A stretch of DNA of 46,716 bases, taken from positions 1 to 46,716 of the forward strand of contig JAUXRW010000091.1 in assembly GCA_030681555.1 (NCBI GenBank), written 5' to 3'. A program made the position numbers and the translations under genes. Shown one piece after another: positions 37,369 through 44,727 of this stretch; the first letter of the stretch is position 1, and each line of letters opens with the position of its first letter. The notes below the pieces were generated by a model. The model did no database searches. It was not told the origin of the DNA and was given only the letters and a program-made list of their open reading frames with translations. The DNA is from Acidimicrobiales bacterium. Lineage in GTDB: Bacteria; Actinomycetota; Acidimicrobiia; Acidimicrobiales; VFJN01.

Positions 37369-37911
37369 TTAACAGTAGAGGACCGCACACGCAGTGCGTA
37401 ACCCTCCCTCGGCCCGATCCATCGCAGCCGCGAGCCGGGCACGGGCGCGGGACAGGCGGGTGGCGGCGGCGCTCGGCGAGCACCCGAGTTGCTCGGCGAG
37501 GGCGCGGCCGACGAGGCCGTCCCAGCCGGTGAGGAGGAGCACCACCTGATCCGGCGCGGGGAGCGACGCGAACGCTGCGACCGCGCGGCGCTGCGCGGCG
37601 ACGTCGGCCGCACCCACGGTGCCGTGCCCGGTGTCCGCGACGGCCCGAGCACGGTCGAAGAGCGCCTGCCGGCGGCGGTGGGCCCGCCGCGAGTTGAGGA
37701 GGCCGTAGCGCGCCACCTGCCGCAGCCAGCGAGCTGCGTCGTCCAGATCCGGGGGCACCTCGTCGAGGCGGCGCCATGCCACGATGTAGGTCTCGGCGAC
37801 GATGTCGTCGAGGTCGGGGCCGGCGCCGAGGCGCCGCGTGTATGACCGGACCGCCCCAAGGGTCGCCCCATGGAGCTGCTCGAAGCGCTCCTCCCTGGAC
37901 TGCTCGCTCAT
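37369..37911 (-). CDS. ECF-type RNA polymerase sigma factor
   Basis: A 180-residue sigma-70 family factor of ECF size. Region 2 spans about 10-85 (DLDDIVAETYIVAWRRLDEV, then WLRQVARYGLLNSRRAHRRR); region 4 spans about 115-170 (LPAPDQVVLLLTGWDGLVGR, then the helix-turn-helix ALAEQLGCSPSAAATRLSRAR). No anti-sigma factor is next to it. ATG 37911 has the purine-rich ribosome binding site GGGAGGGGGAG directly upstream. It ends TAA, 132 bases before the secreted peptide gene on the same strand, so it may transcribe that cassette; this link is inferred. The short tail LRTACAVLYC is unusual. A longer open frame to 38421 is a shadow of echA-like coding. Confidence 0.93.
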   Translation of the reverse strand: MSEQSREERFEQLHGATLGAVRSYTRRLGAGPDLDDIVAETYIVAWRRLDEVPPDLDDAARWLRQVARYGLLNSRRAHRRRQALFDRARAVADTGHGTVGAADVAAQRRAVAAFASLPAPDQVVLLLTGWDGLVGRALAEQLGCSPSAAATRLSRARARLAAAMDRAEGGLRTACAVLYC

Positions 37912-37985
37912 CTCCCCCTCCCTGTCCGTCACGACGCCGAGATGGCGCCCGAGGGCCCGATCGGGGGAAGCGCTGCAGCCGTGCG

Positions 37986-38792
37986 TCAGCTGGTGCCGAA
38001 GGCGGCCTTGCCCGGGCCGTGCTCGAGGAACGACTGTACGCCGATGGTTGCGTCGGGCGTGGTGAAGACCTCGGCGAAGAGCTGCTGCTCGAGGTCGAGG
38101 CCGCCGTTCAGCGTGATGTCCAACCCCCGGTCGATGGCCCGCTTGGCCAAGCCCTGCGCGACGACCGCGCCCGATGCCAAGGTTGCGGCCTTGGCCAGCG
38201 CTCGCTCGTTCAGCTCGTCGTGGGGCACCACCTCGTCGACGAGGCCCATGGCCAGCGCCTCGGCCGCATCGACCTGGCGCCCCGTGAACACGAGGTCCTT
38301 GGCGCGGGCGGGCCCGACGAGGCGCGCCAGACGCTGGGTGCCCCCGCCTCCCGGGATGATCCCGAGCAGGACCTCGGGCTGACCGAGCTTCGCCTTCTCG
38401 CTGGCCACCCGGAAGTCGCACGCCAGTGCCAGCTCGCAGCCGCCGCCGAGGGCGAAGCCGGAGATGGCGGCGATCGTCGCCCGCGGGATGTCGGCGACCG
38501 CGTTGAGCGCTCGCAGGAAGTGCTGACCGAGCCGGGCGGCGTCGTCGTGGTCGACGACCTGGGTCGGGTCCTCTGCCGAGCGGAACTCAGAGATATCGGC
38601 GCCGGCTGCGAACAGGCGGTCGCCTCCCGTCACGACCACGGCACCGGGCGGGTCCTGCCGCAGCCCTTCCGCCGCCGCCTCGAGCTGTCGGAGTAGCTCC
38701 GACGACAGGGCGTTGACCTTCGGGTTGTCGAGGCGCAGCACGGCCACGCCGTCGTCGCGCCGCTCGACCGAGACGAGGGGGGTGTCGGACAT
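37986..38792 (-). CDS. Enoyl-CoA hydratase/isomerase family protein
   Basis: A 268-residue crotonase-fold protein. Oxyanion-hole segments FAAGADISEFRSAED and ISGFALGGGCELALACDF are present, and the two catalytic Glu positions of enoyl-CoA hydratase can be placed at GGCELALACDF and LGQPEVLLGIIPGGGGTQRL. This fits hydration of enoyl-CoA in fatty-acid or amino-acid breakdown, as in EchA8/PaaF types; substrate not resolvable. ATG 38792 has TAGGGT ending 7 bases upstream, a leaderless-type start. It follows meaB by 10 bases on the same strand, which may still be cotranscribed. Confidence 0.94.
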   Translation of the reverse strand: MSDTPLVSVERRDDGVAVLRLDNPKVNALSSELLRQLEAAAEGLRQDPPGAVVVTGGDRLFAAGADISEFRSAEDPTQVVDHDDAARLGQHFLRALNAVADIPRATIAAISGFALGGGCELALACDFRVASEKAKLGQPEVLLGIIPGGGGTQRLARLVGPARAKDLVFTGRQVDAAEALAMGLVDEVVPHDELNERALAKAATLASGAVVAQGLAKRAIDRGLDITLNGGLDLEQQLFAEVFTTPDATIGVQSFLEHGPGKAAFGTS

Positions 38793-38799
38793 GGCTCGG

Positions 38800-38805
38800 A
38801 CCCTA
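38800..38805 (-). promoter_or_regulatory. Putative leaderless -10 (TAGGGT) of the enoyl-CoA hydratase gene
   Basis: TAGGGT ends 7 bases before the ATG at 38792. It overlaps the last codon of meaB. Confidence 0.45.
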
Positions 38806-39747
38806 CCGGTCGGGCAGGAGCCGTTCGGCGGCCGTCCACGGGTCGAGCGAGCGGGACGCGACCTCCGCAGCCAGCCGCTCCAGGCGCGGCCCCGCGTCCG
38901 CCATCGCCCGCTCGTGGAGCAGGGCGGCGAGGATGCGCGTCAGCTCGTCGGCCACCCGAGCGGCGCGCCGCGCCTCCAGTCCGCCCGAGCCCTCCAGGTG
39001 GGTTCGGTGCTCGCCGATCGCCGACCACAGCGCGTCGACCCCGTCGCCGGTCGAGGCGGTGGTCGCGACGATCAGGGGCCGCCACCCCGTCCGGCCGGTG
39101 AGGTCGAGCATACGCTCGAGGTCGCGGCGCGCCTCGTCGGCCCCCGGGCGGTCCGCTTTGTTGATGACGAAGACGTCGGCGATCTCCAGCAGGCCCGCCT
39201 TGTTGGCCTGGACGGCGTCGCCCCAGCCCGGGTTCACGACGACGACCGTCGTGTCGGCCGCCCCGGCGACCTCAACCTCCACCTGCCCCACCCCGACCGT
39301 CTCCACCACGATCCACGGCCAGCCCGCCGCATCCAGGACGCGCACGGCTTCGAGCGTGGCGAGCGACAGGCCACCGAGGTGGCCGCGCGTCGCCATCGAT
39401 CGGATGTAGACGCCGGCGTCGCCGGTGTGGTCCTGCATCCGCACGCGGTCGCCGAGGATCGCCCCGCCGGAGAAGGGGGACGACGGGTCGATCGCCAGCA
39501 CCGCCACGGTGAGGTCGGCGCTGCGCATCCGTGCGACCAGGGCGCTGGTCAGCGTGGACTTGCCTGCTCCGGGAGCGCCGGTGATGCCGACCGTGTAGCC
39601 GCCGCCGCCCAGCGGGTGGGTGAGCCGGCCAAGCTGACGGGCCTGCGGGCCCCCCCGCTCCACGACCGAGAGCAGCCGAGCCAGCGCGCCCCGGTCGCCG
39701 TGACGCGCCTGCTCCAGCAGCGAGTCGGGCGCCGGGGCATCGTCCAT
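38803..39747 (-). CDS. meaB: MeaB/ArgK-type GTPase (methylmalonyl-CoA mutase chaperone)
   Basis: A 314-residue G3E-family GTPase that loads and protects adenosylcobalamin in methylmalonyl-CoA mutase. P-loop GITGAPGAGKSTLTSALV, the MeaB-specific LAIDPSSPFSGGAILGDRVR and YIRSMATRGHLGGLSLAT, the Walker-B-like IVVETVGVGQVEVEVAGAAD, NKAD in FVINKADRPGADEA. The mutase itself is not in the window, but propionyl-CoA metabolism is implied and suits the enoyl-CoA hydratase next door. ATG 39747; TACCTT lies 9 bases upstream. Confidence 0.96.
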   Translation of the reverse strand: MDDAPAPDSLLEQARHGDRGALARLLSVVERGGPQARQLGRLTHPLGGGGYTVGITGAPGAGKSTLTSALVARMRSADLTVAVLAIDPSSPFSGGAILGDRVRMQDHTGDAGVYIRSMATRGHLGGLSLATLEAVRVLDAAGWPWIVVETVGVGQVEVEVAGAADTTVVVVNPGWGDAVQANKAGLLEIADVFVINKADRPGADEARRDLERMLDLTGRTGWRPLIVATTASTGDGVDALWSAIGEHRTHLEGSGGLEARRAARVADELTRILAALLHERAMADAGPRLERLAAEVASRSLDPWTAAERLLPDR

Positions 39748-39774
39748 GCCCGCTGAAAGGTACTGGCGGCCGGC

Positions 39775-40038
39775 CTACAGCGAGACGGGGGTGCCGTCGA
39801 GCAGGGTCTCGCCCACGTTGACGACCTCGGTGACGCCCTCGACGCGGTCTTTCAGGATCCGCTCGATGCCGGCCTTCAGGGTGACGGTGGAGGCAGGACA
39901 GCTGACGCAGGCGCCCACCAGCTCGACCTGGACGATGCCGGTGTCGGCATCGACGCCGCGGAGGAAGATGTCGCCACCATCGGCCTGGATGGCCGGCCGA
40001 ATCGCCTCGATGGTGGTCTTGACCTTGTCTTCCAGCAC
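39775..40038 (-). CDS. NifU C-terminal-domain iron-sulfur scaffold protein
   Basis: An 87-residue NifU-type domain. Its core IRPAIQADGGDIFLRGVD and the redox CxxC in LVGACVSCPASTVTLKAGIE bind a transient Fe-S cluster for transfer to apoproteins. The start GTG 40038 gives a typical stand-alone length and has GAGGAG 9 bases upstream; the ATG at 40161 in the same frame adds 41 residues of basic, unlike sequence and is less likely. Divergent from the membrane protein gene at 40179. No other Fe-S assembly genes are nearby. Confidence 0.93.
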   Translation of the reverse strand: MLEDKVKTTIEAIRPAIQADGGDIFLRGVDADTGIVQVELVGACVSCPASTVTLKAGIERILKDRVEGVTEVVNVGETLLDGTPVSL

Positions 40039-40164
40039 GTGCTGGCACTCCTCGTTCGGGGGGTCCCATGGTCGCGCAGCCCTTCGGGCGGCGACCACTT
40101 CCCCCTGCTCAACCACCACGGGCCGATGGGTGTTCCCGACCTGTGCTCGCAATGACCGCACCCC

Positions 40165-40170
40165 TACGAT
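40165..40170 (+). promoter_or_regulatory. Putative leaderless -10 (TACGAT) of the membrane protein gene
   Basis: TACGAT ends 8 bases before the ATG at 40179 and favours that start over ATG 40152. Confidence 0.45.
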
Positions 40171-40178
40171 GCCAACCC

Positions 40179-41495
40179 ATGTCCGCCGCCGTCGCCCGTC
40201 GGGTGCTGCTGGGTGCCGCAGGCGCCTGCGGGCTGCTGGGCCACCTCGTACTCACCGCGTCCCCTGCTGCCGCCCACAGCGTCGGTGGTGGCTCGCTCCC
40301 GGCACCGGCCTGGCTCCTCGGGTACATCGGCGCGTTCGCAGTGGTGTTGACGGCGGCGACGCTGCACACGGCGTGGCCGTCGGCCCGGGCCGTCGCGCCA
40401 CCAGCAGCGATCGACGATGCAGCGGGGTCGGACGGCCCATGGGTCGGGCAGGCGATCGGGCTCGCGCTGTTGGCAGCGATGCTCGTGGCCGCGGTGGAGG
40501 GGCCCGACACCGGCGCGGCCAACGTGGCCCCGGTGGCGGTGCTCGTCATGTGGTGGGTAGGCCTGCCGATCCTCTGCCTCCTCGCCGGCGACGTGATGCG
40601 CGTCGTGAACCCGTTCGCCGCCGTCGTGCGAGCCAGCGACCGCCTGCGCCGGCCGAAGGAGGGCGACCGCCCCGCCGCTCCCCCGTGGACGGCTGCCGCG
40701 TTCCTCGCCGCCTTCGCGTGGTTCCTCCTCTGCTACCACCGCCCGGGCTCGCCGCGGGGCTTGGGGGCCTTCCTGGCCGCCTACGCGCTCGCCGCTGTCC
40801 TCGGAGGGCTGCGATGGGGCCGCGCCTGGCTCCAGGAAGGCGAGGGGTTCGCCGGGTTGTCGGCGGCCGTCGCCACGCTCGCCCCGCTCCCCCGGCGCCG
40901 CGCCCTCCCGGCGGGCGTGCTGCCGCTGGTCGTGGTGTGGCTCGGGAGCACCGGTTTCGACGCCCTGTCGTCCACCGAGCTCTGGACCGACGTGCGCGGG
41001 ACGAGTGCCGGCTGGGAGCGCACGCTGCTCGACAGCGTCGGCCTCATCTGGATGATCGCCGTCGTGGCGGCCGTCGCCCTCGTCGTGCTGCGCGTTGCGG
41101 AGTCCCGCCAGCCCGACCTGCCGCGCAACGCGCTGACCGTCGCTGTGGCCGCCGCCCTCGTCCCCCTTGCCCTCGGCTGGTTCGTGGCCCATGACCTCAC
41201 CTTCCTGCTCTTCGAGGGCCAGAACTTCTACGCGCTGGCGTCCGATCCGCTCGGCCGTGGGTGGGATCTCTTCGGCACGATCGGCTACACGATCGACTAC
41301 GGGCTCGTGCAGGGCGAGTGGGTGCGCTGGGTGCAGCTCGCCGCCCTCCTCGTCGGGCACGTGGCGGCCGTGGTCCTCGCCCACGATGCGGCGCTGGCGC
41401 GCGTCAGCCGCCGGCTCGCGCTGCGGACGACGTGGAGCGTGGCCGCGGCCAGCGCTGCGTCGATCGTCGTCGCCTCGCTGCTGGTGATGGGATGA
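40179..41495 (+). CDS. Multipass membrane protein of the 'fenitrothion hydrolase' family
   Basis: A 438-residue integral membrane protein with a signal-like first helix ending in AAAHS, then about nine more helices. The segments APVAVLVMWWVGLPILCLLAGD with VMRVVNPFAAVVRA, and VVWLGSTGFDALSSTELWTD, match my memory of the actinobacterial family named after FedB, a fenitrothion hydrolase. The name records one tested activity; the natural role is unknown and no hydrolase active site is obvious. ATG 40179 has TACGAT 8 bases upstream. Its TGA overlaps the next ATG (ATGA, 41492), joining it to a small membrane protein. Confidence 0.8.
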   Translation: MSAAVARRVLLGAAGACGLLGHLVLTASPAAAHSVGGGSLPAPAWLLGYIGAFAVVLTAATLHTAWPSARAVAPPAAIDDAAGSDGPWVGQAIGLALLAAMLVAAVEGPDTGAANVAPVAVLVMWWVGLPILCLLAGDVMRVVNPFAAVVRASDRLRRPKEGDRPAAPPWTAAAFLAAFAWFLLCYHRPGSPRGLGAFLAAYALAAVLGGLRWGRAWLQEGEGFAGLSAAVATLAPLPRRRALPAGVLPLVVVWLGSTGFDALSSTELWTDVRGTSAGWERTLLDSVGLIWMIAVVAAVALVVLRVAESRQPDLPRNALTVAVAAALVPLALGWFVAHDLTFLLFEGQNFYALASDPLGRGWDLFGTIGYTIDYGLVQGEWVRWVQLAALLVGHVAAVVLAHDAALARVSRRLALRTTWSVAAASAASIVVASLLVMG

Positions 41496-41722
41496 CCGCG
41501 CTGCTGCTCGCCCATCAGGGCGGCTGGGACGAGATCCTCTTCGTGCTCCTGCCGATCGCGCTCTTCGCCGGCCTCCTCGCGCTGGCCAACCACCGCGCCG
41601 CCCGTGACCAGGCCCGCCGGCAGGCCGAGGCCGAGGCCGCCCCGACCGACGGGGCCGGCGGGAACGACAGCGGCGACAGCGGCGGCTCATCGGACGCGGC
41701 CCCGCCGCCGAGTCCCGGCTGA
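41492..41722 (+). CDS. Small single-pass membrane protein, 76 residues
   Basis: A short protein with one hydrophobic segment (about 13-33, WDEILFVLLPIALFAGLLALA) and a charged then low-complexity tail (RRQAEAEAAPTDGAGGNDSG). Family not recognised. ATGA overlap with the preceding 438-residue membrane protein and five bases to the MFS gene's GTG indicate a three-gene operon. It may be a subunit or stabiliser of the membrane protein, by context only. Confidence 0.75.
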   Translation: MTALLLAHQGGWDEILFVLLPIALFAGLLALANHRAARDQARRQAEAEAAPTDGAGGNDSGDSGGSSDAAPPPSPG

Positions 41723-41727
41723 GATCG

Positions 41728-43239
41728 GTGCCACGCCTCACCCGCACCCTGTCGATCGAGCGCGCTGAGGCCGAAGGCACCTGGCAGCCGCGCTCCGACG
41801 TGGTGGTGGAGCGGGCCGACGGGGTCGGACGCTTCTCGGCCACGACGGGACCCTTCGCCGGGTACGAGCGGGTGGTCGAGGAGCACGACGGCAACGTCAC
41901 CGAGGTCACGCGCTACCGCCTCGCTCCCGGGATGGCGCTCGTGCCGTTCGGCCTCTTCTATCGCCGCGCCCTGCGGCGCCCGGGCCGCGCCACCGCCCCG
42001 TTCTGGGGCCCGCCGGAAGTCATCGACGCGCACGCGGGCAGCACCCTCGGAGCGCTGTGCGCGATCGCCGTCGTCTCGGGGTACCTCGGGACGCTGCTCA
42101 CCCAGACGATCACGTTCGCGGCCGACGAGTTCGGCGCGGCGACGTCGACGCAGGGGAACGTGCTGGCCGCCGTGCGCGCCGGGGTCCTGGTGACGGTGGT
42201 CCTCACGGCGATGGCCGACCGGCGGGGCAGACGGTCGATGCTGCTCGCATGCGTAGCCACCGGGTGCGTGGCCGCCGCCATCGGGGCCCTGTCGCCGAAC
42301 CTCGTCGGCGTCGGCCTCAGCCAGCTCGTCGTCCGCATCGTCGTCTCTGCGTGCACGGTGCTGTTCGTCGTCATCGCCGCCGAGGAGATGCCGGCGGGGT
42401 CACGCGCCTACGGCGTCACCCTGCTGGGGCTCTCCGGTGCGATCGGCGTCGGGATCTGCCTCATCGCACTGCCCCTCGCCGACCTGGGCGACGCCGCCTG
42501 GCGGGTCCTGTACCTGCTGCCGCTCCTCGGCCTGCCGATCGTCTGGCGGATGCGGCGCCTGCTGCCGGAGACCCGCCGCTTCGAGGTGGCGCACGACGTG
42601 GTGCCCATGGCCGGGCACGCCCGACGGTTCTGGCTCCTGGCCGTGTCCGCGCTGCTGCTGAACGTCTTCAAGGACCCGGCGTCGCAGCTGCTCAACGAGT
42701 TCCTGCGGGACGAGCGCGGCTTCTCGGCGGCCAGGATCAGCCTGTTCAGCATCTTCACCAACCTGCCGGGGATCGTCGGCGTGGTGGTCGGGGGCCGCCT
42801 CGCCGACGTCCGCGGGCGGCGGGGCATCGGCGCAGCGGCCGTGCTCGGCGGCGCGGCGTTCACCGTCGTGCAGATGCAGTCCACCGGCTGGGCGATGTGG
42901 GCGTGGTCGATCGCAGCATCGGTGATCGGCGGCGCCGCCATCCCCGCCCTCGGGGTGTACGGGCCCGAGCTGTTCCCCACCTCGCTGCGGGGGCGGGCGA
43001 ACGGCGTGGTGGCGGTGCTGGGAGTCGTGGGGACCGTGACGGGCCTGGTCGCCGCCGGCTACCTCTCGGACCGCTGGGACGGCCTCGGGCCGGCGCTCAC
43101 CCTCCTGGCCGTCGGCCCGCTGATCATGGGCGTCCTCGTGCTCGTCGCCTACCCCGAGACCGCCCACCGCGAGCTCGAGGAGCTCAACCCAGAGGACCGG
43201 CCCCCGCCCGTCAGCGGGGCGCGACCAGCCACCGGCTGA
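41728..43239 (+). CDS. MFS transporter with extra N-terminal cytosolic domain
   Basis: A 503-residue major facilitator with about 12 helices from residue about 105 on. MFS loop motifs MADRRGRRSM (loop 2-3) and RLADVRGRRGIG (loop 8-9) are clear; the end PETAHRELEELNPEDRP recalls metabolite:H+ symporters and sugar porters. The first about 95 residues (IERAEAEGTWQPRSDVVVER, VTRYRLAPGMALVPFGLFYR) form a soluble domain that resembles the end of an SRPBCC fold; this is uncommon for MFS. Start GTG 41728, five bases after the previous stop. Substrate unknown. It overlaps the convergent hydrolase by 29 bases (43211-43239). Confidence 0.9.
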   Translation: MPRLTRTLSIERAEAEGTWQPRSDVVVERADGVGRFSATTGPFAGYERVVEEHDGNVTEVTRYRLAPGMALVPFGLFYRRALRRPGRATAPFWGPPEVIDAHAGSTLGALCAIAVVSGYLGTLLTQTITFAADEFGAATSTQGNVLAAVRAGVLVTVVLTAMADRRGRRSMLLACVATGCVAAAIGALSPNLVGVGLSQLVVRIVVSACTVLFVVIAAEEMPAGSRAYGVTLLGLSGAIGVGICLIALPLADLGDAAWRVLYLLPLLGLPIVWRMRRLLPETRRFEVAHDVVPMAGHARRFWLLAVSALLLNVFKDPASQLLNEFLRDERGFSAARISLFSIFTNLPGIVGVVVGGRLADVRGRRGIGAAAVLGGAAFTVVQMQSTGWAMWAWSIAASVIGGAAIPALGVYGPELFPTSLRGRANGVVAVLGVVGTVTGLVAAGYLSDRWDGLGPALTLLAVGPLIMGVLVLVAYPETAHRELEELNPEDRPPPVSGARPATG

Positions 43240-43759
43240 CGGCGTCGGCCACCTGGTCGTCCGCACCACGGAGGTCGTGGCCCTTGCCCTCGATCCACAC
43301 GTGCTCGACGGGGCCCGGGATGAGGGCGGTCGCCTCCTCGAGCTCGTCGGGCGAGGCGAAGGAGTCCCGCGTCCCGGAGATGAAGAGGCAGGGCACGGTG
43401 AGGCGAGGCAGGTGCTCGATCCGGCGGTTCTCGGGCTTGCCGGGTGGCCGCAGCGGATAGGCGATCAGGACCAGTCCAGCCGCAGGGAGCCCGTCGGCGA
43501 CGGCGATCGAGCAGATGCGACCACCCATGGAACGGCCGCCCAGGACGATGCGCTCCGGGGCCACGTTGGCCCGCTCGACGAGCAGGCCCGCCTCCTCCAG
43601 GACGCAGGCCAGGAGCTTCGGCGGGCGGTCGGGCGCCCTCCGGCCCTCGCGCCGGTACGTGAAGTCCGCCCGCCTGACCGGCAGCGGAGCCACGGCCGCC
43701 TCGATGGCGACCAGCGAAGGGTGGGCGGCGGGGCTGCCGGCCCCCGGGAACAGCAGCAT
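43211..43759 (-). CDS. Alpha/beta hydrolase of the KANL3/TEX30 (dienelactone hydrolase-like) family
   Basis: A 182-residue alpha/beta hydrolase. First strand and oxyanion turn MLLFPGAGSPAAHPSL, nucleophile elbow ERIVLGGRSMGGRICSIAVA (Ser), CLFISGTRDSFASPDEL (Asp) and HVWIEGKGHDLRG (His) make a complete triad. Family members are typically about 20-30 residues longer at the N-terminus. The frame is open upstream to a GTG at 43933, through two 10-residue repeats (DRxAGAGAGA) and a 19-bp inverted repeat, so the true start is unsure: I take ATG 43759, with 43933 as alternative. Substrate unknown. Its 3' end overlaps the MFS gene. Confidence 0.82.
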   Translation of the reverse strand: MLLFPGAGSPAAHPSLVAIEAAVAPLPVRRADFTYRREGRRAPDRPPKLLACVLEEAGLLVERANVAPERIVLGGRSMGGRICSIAVADGLPAAGLVLIAYPLRPPGKPENRRIEHLPRLTVPCLFISGTRDSFASPDELEEATALIPGPVEHVWIEGKGHDLRGADDQVADAVSRWLVAPR

Positions 43760-43760
43760 C

Positions 43761-43820
43761 GCCCCCGCCCCCGCCCCTGCAGTCCGGTCGGCCCCCGCCC
43801 CCGCTCCCGCAGCCCGGTCG
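43761..43820. repeat. 30-bp direct repeat, two units
   Basis: Units 43761-43790 and 43791-43820 are 27/30 identical (GCCCCCGCCCCCGC...AGYCCGGTCG). In the hydrolase frame each would encode DRxAGAGAGA. It lies between the hydrolase ATG and the inverted repeat. Confidence 0.85.
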
Positions 43821-43831
43821 GCCCGCCGAGC

Positions 43832-43881
43832 GAACTCGTCGTGGTTCTCCGCAGCCTTTCGTGGAGAACCACGACGAGTTC
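43832..43881. repeat. 19-bp perfect inverted repeat (REP-like hairpin)
   Basis: GAACTCGTCGTGGTTCTCC (43832-43850) and its exact reverse complement (43863-43881) enclose a 12-base loop. It is AT-richer than its surroundings and codons in the hydrolase frame turn poor in G/C third bases only across it, suggesting an inserted palindromic element or a strong hairpin in the 5' leader. Confidence 0.85.
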
Positions 43882-43909
43882 CCGTGGTTGGCTCGGGCTT
43901 GGGCGTGGG

Positions 43910-43934
43910 CGTGCCGCCTTCGGCGGGGGGCACG
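43910..43934 (-). terminator. Hairpin downstream of the J-domain gene
   Basis: CGTGCCGCC-TTC-GGCGG plus GGCACG forms a stem with a four-base bulge, 8 bases after the J-domain stop. No T-tract. If it is a terminator, the GTG at 43933 is a poor hydrolase start. Confidence 0.45.
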
Positions 43935-43942
43935 TCAGGCGC

Positions 43943-44668
43943 TCACGACGCCAGCAGGATGCGGCGGGCTTCGGTGAGGTCGGCGATGCGCTGCGCAGCG
44001 GTGTCGATGGCGCCCCCGTGGTCGGGATGGGCCCCCCGGATCAGCTCGCGGAACTGCCGCTGGACAGCATCGCGGTCGGGCACCTCGAGGGCGCTCGACG
44101 GCACCCCGACGATCTCTCCCAGCTGCAGCACGCCGAGGGCCCACTGCACCGGATCGTGGAAGGCCCGCGCCGACCAGCCACGGCTGCGGTCGAGGCCGGA
44201 GAGGTGGGCGACGAACCCCTGGTCGAGTGGGCCGACCCAGCGCATGGCCTTGCGCAGGACATCCATCACCCCGGCGCGCGAGCCCAGGGGCAGGGCGCCG
44301 GCGGCGTACACCGCAGCGAGGATGTGCTGGGCCGCTGCGCCCTTCACCTCGAACTCGAAGTCGAGGTCCTCCCCTTCGCCGACCAACCGGTGCACGCTGC
44401 GCGTGAGGCCGATCCGGTCGCTCTGGAAGCGGTGCCGCAGGCGGGGCTGCGGGATCCGCTGGCCGTCCTGGAGCTGGCCCGTGAGGCGGTGGAGGTCGTC
44501 GAAGAGATCGGGGTCGAGCGCTCCGATGTGGGCGGCGACGATCCCGCCGAGCAGGATGCCGCCGAAGCCCGGCGCCGGGCTCACCGGCAGCCGCGAGCGA
44601 CCGAGGGCCACCCGCCGGGTGGGCGCGATCGGGCGCGAGTGGAAGACCTCGAGCTCGGCCAGGATCAC
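43943..44668 (-). CDS. Protein with C-terminal J-domain (DnaJ-like)
   Basis: A 241-residue protein. The last about 65 residues carry a J-domain: [20 protein letters not shown], then the HPD motif in [16 protein letters not shown] and [11 protein letters not shown]. The HPD loop is what stimulates Hsp70 ATPase, so this may recruit DnaK. The first about 175 residues are not recognised; they contain a Gly-rich patch ([16 protein letters not shown]) and a helical middle. No Cys zinc domain and no G/F region, so it is not DnaJ itself. Start GTG 44668 is backed by TACCGT ending 7 bases upstream. Confidence 0.82.
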   Translation of the reverse strand: MILAELEVFHSRPIAPTRRVALGRSRLPVSPAPGFGGILLGGIVAAHIGALDPDLFDDLHRLTGQLQDGQRIPQPRLRHRFQSDRIGLTRSVHRLVGEGEDLDFEFEVKGAAAQHILAAVYAAGALPLGSRAGVMDVLRKAMRWVGPLDQGFVAHLSGLDRSRGWSARAFHDPVQWALGVLQLGEIVGVPSSALEVPDRDAVQRQFRELIRGAHPDHGGAIDTAAQRIADLTEARRILLAS

Positions 44669-44675
44669 CCGCTCA

Positions 44676-44681
44676 ACGGTA
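44676..44681 (-). promoter_or_regulatory. Putative leaderless -10 (TACCGT) of the J-domain gene
   Basis: TACCGT ends 7 bases before GTG 44668, where no ATG is available in frame. Confidence 0.45.
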
Positions 44682-44727
44682 CCGGCTGCCGACGACGTCC
44701 TTTCGCGGCGTCGCCGGTCGTGCGCCG

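Noticed and set aside
37912-38421. N-terminal extension of the sigma factor to 38421
   Set aside because: The extra frame is opposite/alternate to the enoyl-CoA hydratase gene; a strong ribosome binding site marks ATG 37911.
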